Origin: Actinomycetota bacterium
Lineage (GTDB): Bacteria > Actinomycetota > UBA4738 > HRBIN12
Assembly: GCA_004366195.1 (NCBI GenBank)
Contig: SIRV01000101.1
Coordinates: 1-9,852, forward strand
Length of the DNA stretch: 9,852 bases
Direction: 5' to 3'
A model generated the notes under the pieces. It saw nothing but the letters and a program-made list of their open reading frames with translations, ran no database searches and had not been told where the DNA came from. How positions within the stretch are numbered: the stretch's first letter is position 1; each line of letters begins with the position of its first letter. The position numbers and the translations under genes were made by a program. Below, one piece after another: positions 7,142-9,852 of this stretch.

Positions 7142-7852
7142 CTAGCGGGCGGGCGGCGTCCGCGGGGTGGGCTCGCCCACGATCCGGTACACGGCCCGGA
7201 CCCAGGAGGCCCGCTCGTCGTCGGTGATCCCCTCGTCGCGGAAGCGGTAGTCGTGCTTGCGGATCAGCTCCCGGAGCGCTGCGCGGAGCTCCGCCTCGCC
7301 GTGGAGGTACGCCTCGGCCAGGCGGGCGCTCTCGGTCTCGCCGGGGTGGAGCCGGAGCCCGAGGCTCACGTGGGCGAGGCAGAGCCCCCTGCCCGGCTCG
7401 CGGATCCCGCGCCAGGGCTCGGAGCCTTCCTCGGCTGCGGCCAGCACGGCGAGGGCGTTCGCCGCGGCCTGATCGGCGCTCTCGCAGGCGGCGCACCGGC
7501 GCGGGGGGTGCGGGAGCGCCCGTCGTCCGCGCCGGCGCGGGGCGGCCGCCGCCCGGACCTCCTCGGCCGCTCGGCGCAGGATGTCCTCGTAGATGATGGC
7601 CATCCCGAGCGACGCGCCCTGGTGCGACGCGACCGAGAGGGCCATGAGGGCGTGGGTGCGGCAGAAGCCGAGGTTCTCCCGGAGCCGGGCGCGGGTCTCG
7701 GGGTCGTTCACGAGCTCCCAGAGCAGCGCGTCCAGGTATCGCCAGGCGGCCCGGTTCGCGGCGCGGCAGGCGGGGCAGCCGGGGTGGCGGAGGTCGGCGA
7801 GGAGGTCGTGATAGCCCACCCGGCTCCGGAGCTCGACGGTCCGGCGCCTCAC
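7142..7852 (-). CDS. DUF6062-type protein with duplicated Cys/His motifs
   Basis: This 236-residue soluble protein has no signal peptide or membrane helix. It looks like a DUF6062 family member, for which no function is known to me. Two halves repeat the same pattern: CPAC (26-29) then GFCRTH (62-67), and CAAC (120-123) then GLCLAH (156-161). Each half could supply three Cys and one His to a metal ion or another cofactor (inference). A basic low-complexity linker (PRRRGRRALPHPPRR, about 105-119) joins them. The C-terminal RKHDYRFRDEGITDDERASW (198-217) is the most family-like stretch. The GTG at 7852 is chosen because it overlaps the upstream TGA and follows GGGAGG at 7865-7860. It is the last gene of the six-gene cluster. 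Confidence 0.8.
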   Translation of the reverse strand: MRRRTVELRSRVGYHDLLADLRHPGCPACRAANRAAWRYLDALLWELVNDPETRARLRENLGFCRTHALMALSVASHQGASLGMAIIYEDILRRAAEEVRAAAAPRRRGRRALPHPPRRCAACESADQAAANALAVLAAAEEGSEPWRGIREPGRGLCLAHVSLGLRLHPGETESARLAEAYLHGEAELRAALRELIRKHDYRFRDEGITDDERASWVRAVYRIVGEPTPRTPPAR

Positions 7853-8205
7853 GGGACGACCTCCCGGAGCGCGGCGCGGGCGAGCACGGGTCCGGCGCTC
7901 GCGAGCCGGCGGACGAGCGGGTGCCGCGGGCCGATCCGGGCGAGGGCCCGAGCCGCGGCGGCCTGGAGGTAGGGGTCCTCCTCGCCCTCGGCGAGCTCGG
8001 CGAGGCGCGGCACCGCCCTCCGCGCACCGATCCGCCCGAGGAGCTCCGCGGCGACGATCCGTCGGTCCCGGACGGGGTGCGAGAGCGCCGCGACGAGCTT
8101 GTCCTCGTAGGAGCGCTCGTCCCGGTCGAGCCGGGTCCCGCAGGCGGGGCAGCGCTCGGCGCCCGCCGCCACCTCCTCGAAGCACGACGGGCAGAACCAC
8201 GTCAT
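7849..8205 (-). CDS. Small zinc-ribbon / HEAT-repeat protein
   Basis: This 118-residue protein has two parts. Residues 1-25 form a zinc ribbon with CPSC (Cys5, Cys8) and CPACG (Cys19, Cys22). From about 31 to 116 there are helical HEAT or PBS-lyase-like repeats: DKLVAALSHPVRDRRIVAAELLGRIG, then AVPRLAELAEGEEDPYLQAAAARALARIG, then a partial third. Such modules usually bind proteins. The combination suggests a small adaptor, but no specific role can be read from the sequence. The ATG at 8205 overlaps the phosphatase stop (ATGA) after a G-rich stretch. The frame is open further upstream, but that would run antiparallel to no known fold and lie wholly inside the phosphatase gene. The stop overlaps the next GTG. 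Confidence 0.78.
   Translation of the reverse strand: MTWFCPSCFEEVAAGAERCPACGTRLDRDERSYEDKLVAALSHPVRDRRIVAAELLGRIGARRAVPRLAELAEGEEDPYLQAAAARALARIGPRHPLVRRLASAGPVLARAALREVVP
7860..7865 (-). promoter_or_regulatory. Ribosome binding site of the DUF6062-type gene
   Basis: On the - strand GGGAGG lies seven bases before the GTG at 7852. It supports this GTG over a much longer open frame that continues upstream to 8200 through the coding region of the zinc-ribbon gene. Confidence 0.5.
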
Positions 8206-8816
8206 GTCGCCGGCCCCCCGAGGACGGCCTCCGGCTCGACCAGGTCGAGCCGGCCGGCCTCGTACCGGAGCTCCACGACCGCCCCCGTCGGGACGACGAG
8301 ATCCCACACGGCCGCGCCGTTCACCCCGAGGAGGTCGGCGACGGCGAGCCGGATGGGGATCTCGTGGGAGACGGCGGCGCAGGCCGCCCCGTCGTGGCGC
8401 TCGCCGACCCGCCGGAGCGCCGCGAGCACCCGTCGCTCCACGTCGGCGAGGCGCTCGCCGCCCGGTGCCTCCCCGGCGCGGGGGTCCTCGCGGAAGCGCC
8501 GGAACGCCTCGGGATCGAGGGCGGCGGCCTCCTCGGCCGTGAGCGCCTCCCACCGGCCGTGGTCGAGGTCGATGAGGTCGGGTTCGACCTCGATCGGGGC
8601 GCCGGTGGTCGCCGCGATGATCTCGGCCGTCTGCCGGGTCCTGCGGAGCGGGCTCGTCGCGACGGCGACGAGGCCGACCCCCGCGAGCCGTCGGGCGGCC
8701 CGCTCGGCGTCGGCCAGGCCCTGCTCGTCCAGGGGGACGTCGCGGAGGCCGCGGAAGCGGCCCTCGGCGTTCAGGGGGGTCCGCCCGTGGCGGACCAGGA
8801 AGATCGCGGTCGTCAT
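8202..8816 (-). CDS. Histidine phosphatase (phosphoglycerate mutase-like)
   Basis: This 204-residue cytosolic protein belongs to the histidine phosphatase superfamily, branch 1. The catalytic LVRHGRT motif is at 7-13, with His10 as the phosphorylated residue and Arg9 beside it. Further expected residues are Arg59 in TSPLRRTRQTA, an acidic residue near LIDLDHGRWE (Asp83) and His151 in AVSHEIPIRL. Length and motif spacing match GpmB/CobC-like phosphatases rather than true glycolytic dPGM, which is nearer 230-250 residues. The substrate cannot be told: cobalamin-pathway, sugar-phosphate and nucleotide-phosphate enzymes all share this fold. ATG at 8816 follows GGAGG (8826-8822) and overlaps the upstream stop as ATGA. 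Confidence 0.9.
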   Translation of the reverse strand: MTTAIFLVRHGRTPLNAEGRFRGLRDVPLDEQGLADAERAARRLAGVGLVAVATSPLRRTRQTAEIIAATTGAPIEVEPDLIDLDHGRWEALTAEEAAALDPEAFRRFREDPRAGEAPGGERLADVERRVLAALRRVGERHDGAACAAVSHEIPIRLAVADLLGVNGAAVWDLVVPTGAVVELRYEAGRLDLVEPEAVLGGPAT

Positions 8817-9292
8817 CCGAGCCTCCGGAAGAACCCGATCGCGGCCCGCCGCCGATCCTCGTCGCGCTCGAACCGCGGAGGCACGTAGTCGTCCACGGCC
8901 AGGGTATCGGCCCAGTCGATCCTCGGCGCCACCGCCTCGGGGTCCACCCCTGCGGCGCGGGTCCGCGCCTCCAGGGCCCGGATCCGCGCGCGGAGCGCCC
9001 TGGCCCGCTCCTTGAGGGGCGGGACCACGTCCCGCTGCAGCGCGAGATCCCGCTCGTAGCCCGCGCGGTCCCGCCGCTCCGCCTCGGCCAGGCGCGTCCG
9101 CTCGCGCGCCAGGCGCCGGCGGAGCAGGAAGACGAGGGCGGCGCGCTCGGCGAGCTCGACCCGGAGCGGGTCGCCCTCGAGGGAGCGCCCCCGTGCGAGC
9201 GCCAGGGCGGCGAGCTCCGCGTCGCTCGCGTCGGGGTGGGCGGCCCGCAGCGCGTCCCAGAGGCGGGCCGGAACCTCGACGGCGTCCCTCAC
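8813..9292 (-). CDS. Coiled-coil protein of unknown function (159 aa)
   Basis: I do not recognise this family. The 159-residue protein has no membrane helix or signal peptide. An N-terminal part (DAVEVPARLWDALRAAHP, 3-20) resembles a short helical or ribbon-helix-type start. A long Arg/Glu/Ala-rich helix with coiled-coil character covers about 46-114 (RRRLARERTRLAEAERRDRAG; VVPPLKERARALRARIRALE), broken at PP (91-92). The C-terminus (RIDWADTLAVDDYVPPRF, 124-141) is less repetitive and may be the specific interaction region. GTG at 9292 is chosen over the longer frame because it overlaps the upstream TGA and follows GGGGGAGG (9304-9297). Position between two coiled-coil genes and a phosphatase suggests joint function. 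Confidence 0.68.
   Translation of the reverse strand: MRDAVEVPARLWDALRAAHPDASDAELAALALARGRSLEGDPLRVELAERAALVFLLRRRLARERTRLAEAERRDRAGYERDLALQRDVVPPLKERARALRARIRALEARTRAAGVDPEAVAPRIDWADTLAVDDYVPPRFERDEDRRRAAIGFFRRLG
8822..8826 (-). promoter_or_regulatory. Ribosome binding site of the histidine phosphatase gene
   Basis: On the - strand GGAGG sits five bases before the ATG at 8816, inside the end of the upstream coiled-coil gene. Confidence 0.5.
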
Positions 9293-9669
9293 GACGCCTC
9301 CCCCAGCGCCCGCTCGAGGGCCGCGATCCGTCCTTCGTACCGCTCGATCTCGCGCTCGAGCCGCGGGATCAGCCATCCCGCCGTCATGGCGATCTCCCGC
9401 TCGCGCATGCGCGCGGCGCGCTCGAGGTCGTCGGCGCGTGCGGCGCGCTCGTGCAGCTCGAACCGGAAGGCCGACTCCGCGCCGATCAGCGCGCGGAGCG
9501 CGTCGCGGAGCTCGTCCTCGCCGGGCCGGATCCGCTCGAGGACGAGGTCCACGGCGCCGGCGAGGAGGCGGAGCGCGTCGTCGGACTCCCCGGGGACGGT
9601 CACGGTCGCGTCCGCCCGCGCGGGGTCGGCGGCGAGGGCCCGGGCGAGCGCGAGCAGCTCGCCGCTCAC
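9289..9669 (-). CDS. Coiled-coil protein of unknown function (126 aa)
   Basis: I do not recognise this family. The protein has 126 residues, is helical throughout and has no membrane segment. Helix-forming stretches cover about 30-62 (DALRLLAGAVDLVLERIRPGEDELRDALRAL) and 66-123, where ESAFRFELHERAARADDLERA and then LIPRLEREIERYEGRIAALERA have heptad-like spacing of hydrophobic residues. The N-terminal 25 residues are Ala-rich. It overlaps its neighbours on both sides by GTGA. The GTG start follows a GGAGG that lies in a short hairpin (9671-9687). It may pair with the 159-residue protein or with the truncated coiled-coil protein upstream, but that is inference from context only. Confidence 0.65.
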   Translation of the reverse strand: MSGELLALARALAADPARADATVTVPGESDDALRLLAGAVDLVLERIRPGEDELRDALRALIGAESAFRFELHERAARADDLERAARMREREIAMTAGWLIPRLEREIERYEGRIAALERALGEAS

Positions 9670-9851
9670 GGCTCGCCTCCGGCGAGCTCCCGCAGGCGTC
9701 GGGTGAGATCGTCCAGGCGCTCCCGCGCGGCGGCGAGCCCCGGATCGACCGCGCCGGCCCCGGCGCGTTCCCGCTCGGAGCGCTCGAGGCCGCGGCGGAT
9801 CGCCTCGACGGCGTCCCGCAGGCGTGCGTCGAGGGCCCGCTCGAGCTCGAG
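9666..9851 (-). CDS. Coiled-coil protein, C-terminal fragment (truncated by window edge)
   Basis: Not recognised. The frame is open from the window end to the TGA at 9668-9666 and gives 61 residues with no start. The fragment is almost entirely charged helix (LELERALDARLRDAVEAIRR, then ERLDDLTRRLRELAGGEP), interrupted near the middle by GAGAVDPG. The TGA overlaps the next GTG as GTGA, the same arrangement as all other junctions in this cluster, which supports it being a real gene. Codon third positions are nearly all G or C, as in its neighbours. Confidence 0.6.
   Translation of the reverse strand, partial: LELERALDARLRDAVEAIRRGLERSERERAGAGAVDPGLAAARERLDDLTRRLRELAGGEP
9671..9687 (-). promoter_or_regulatory. 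Hairpin enclosing the ribosome binding site of the 126-residue gene
   Basis: Read on the - strand, GCTCGCC-GGA-GGCGAGC is a perfect 7-bp stem with a 3-base loop. GGAGG spans the loop and first stem bases and ends just before the GTG at 9669. Folded, it would hide the site until a ribosome finishing the upstream gene opens it, consistent with translational coupling. The structure is seen; its function is inferred. Confidence 0.35.
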
Positions 9852-9852
9852 C

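Noticed and set aside
8206..8553. Upstream extension of the zinc-ribbon/HEAT frame
   Set aside because: The extension is Gly/Arg/Pro-rich and lies inside the histidine phosphatase gene. The ATG at 8205 starts directly before the zinc ribbon.
7142..9852. Apparent step up in G+C suggesting a foreign cluster
   Set aside because: Hand-counted lines vary too much (about 70% at 7201-7260, 75% at 8041-8100, 80% at 8461-8520, 88% at 9061-9120, against 70-75% elsewhere) to show a clean boundary. No repeats, tRNA or mobile genes flank it.

Overview
This window is very GC-rich DNA (sampled 60-base lines run from about 70 to 88% G+C), densely packed, with NTGA start/stop overlaps at almost every gene junction and frequent GTG starts. 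It fits a high-GC bacterium, most likely an uncultured or poorly known actinobacterium (Thermoleophilia-like lineages are one possibility). A Chloroflexota or Deinococcota-type host cannot be excluded, because DUF6062-type and YlbL-type proteins also occur there. No RNA gene, CRISPR array, insertion sequence or gene-free stretch longer than 80 bases was seen.

Region 1 (2-3700, + strand) is the distal part of a Mrp/Mnh multisubunit Na+/H+ antiporter operon. It holds the C-terminus of mrpA followed by complete mrpB, C, D, E, F and G in canonical order. Every junction is a 4-base ATGA/GTGA overlap except mrpB-mrpC, which overlap by 16 bases. The start of mrpA and the promoter lie outside the window.

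Region 2 (3707-7080, - strand) runs tail-to-tail into mrpG with only 6 bases between the stop codons. It encodes a 390-residue CPA2/NapA-like Na+/H+ antiporter. Upstream of that on the same strand is an unusual 706-residue membrane protease: a site-2 protease (M50) with two CBS domains, followed in the same frame by a complete YlbL-like module (membrane helix, PDZ domain, Lon-type S16 Ser/Lys protease). A perfect 9-bp hairpin with the TAG stop codon in its loop closes this gene.

Region 3 (7142-9851, - strand, running toward region 2) is a tight cluster of six genes. In transcription order they are a truncated coiled-coil protein, a 126-residue and a 159-residue coiled-coil protein, a histidine phosphatase, a small zinc-ribbon/HEAT-repeat protein and a DUF6062-type protein with duplicated Cys/His motifs. 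All five junctions are 4-base overlaps, so these proteins are very probably made together. I do not recognise a described system with this composition. Only 61 bases separate it from the protease gene, so one long transcript down to the antiporter is possible.

Together the window combines two sodium/proton antiport systems, which serve pH and Na+ homeostasis, with a fused two-step membrane protease and an uncharacterised coiled-coil/phosphatase/DUF6062 cluster. The two best candidates for something undescribed are the protease fusion and that cluster.
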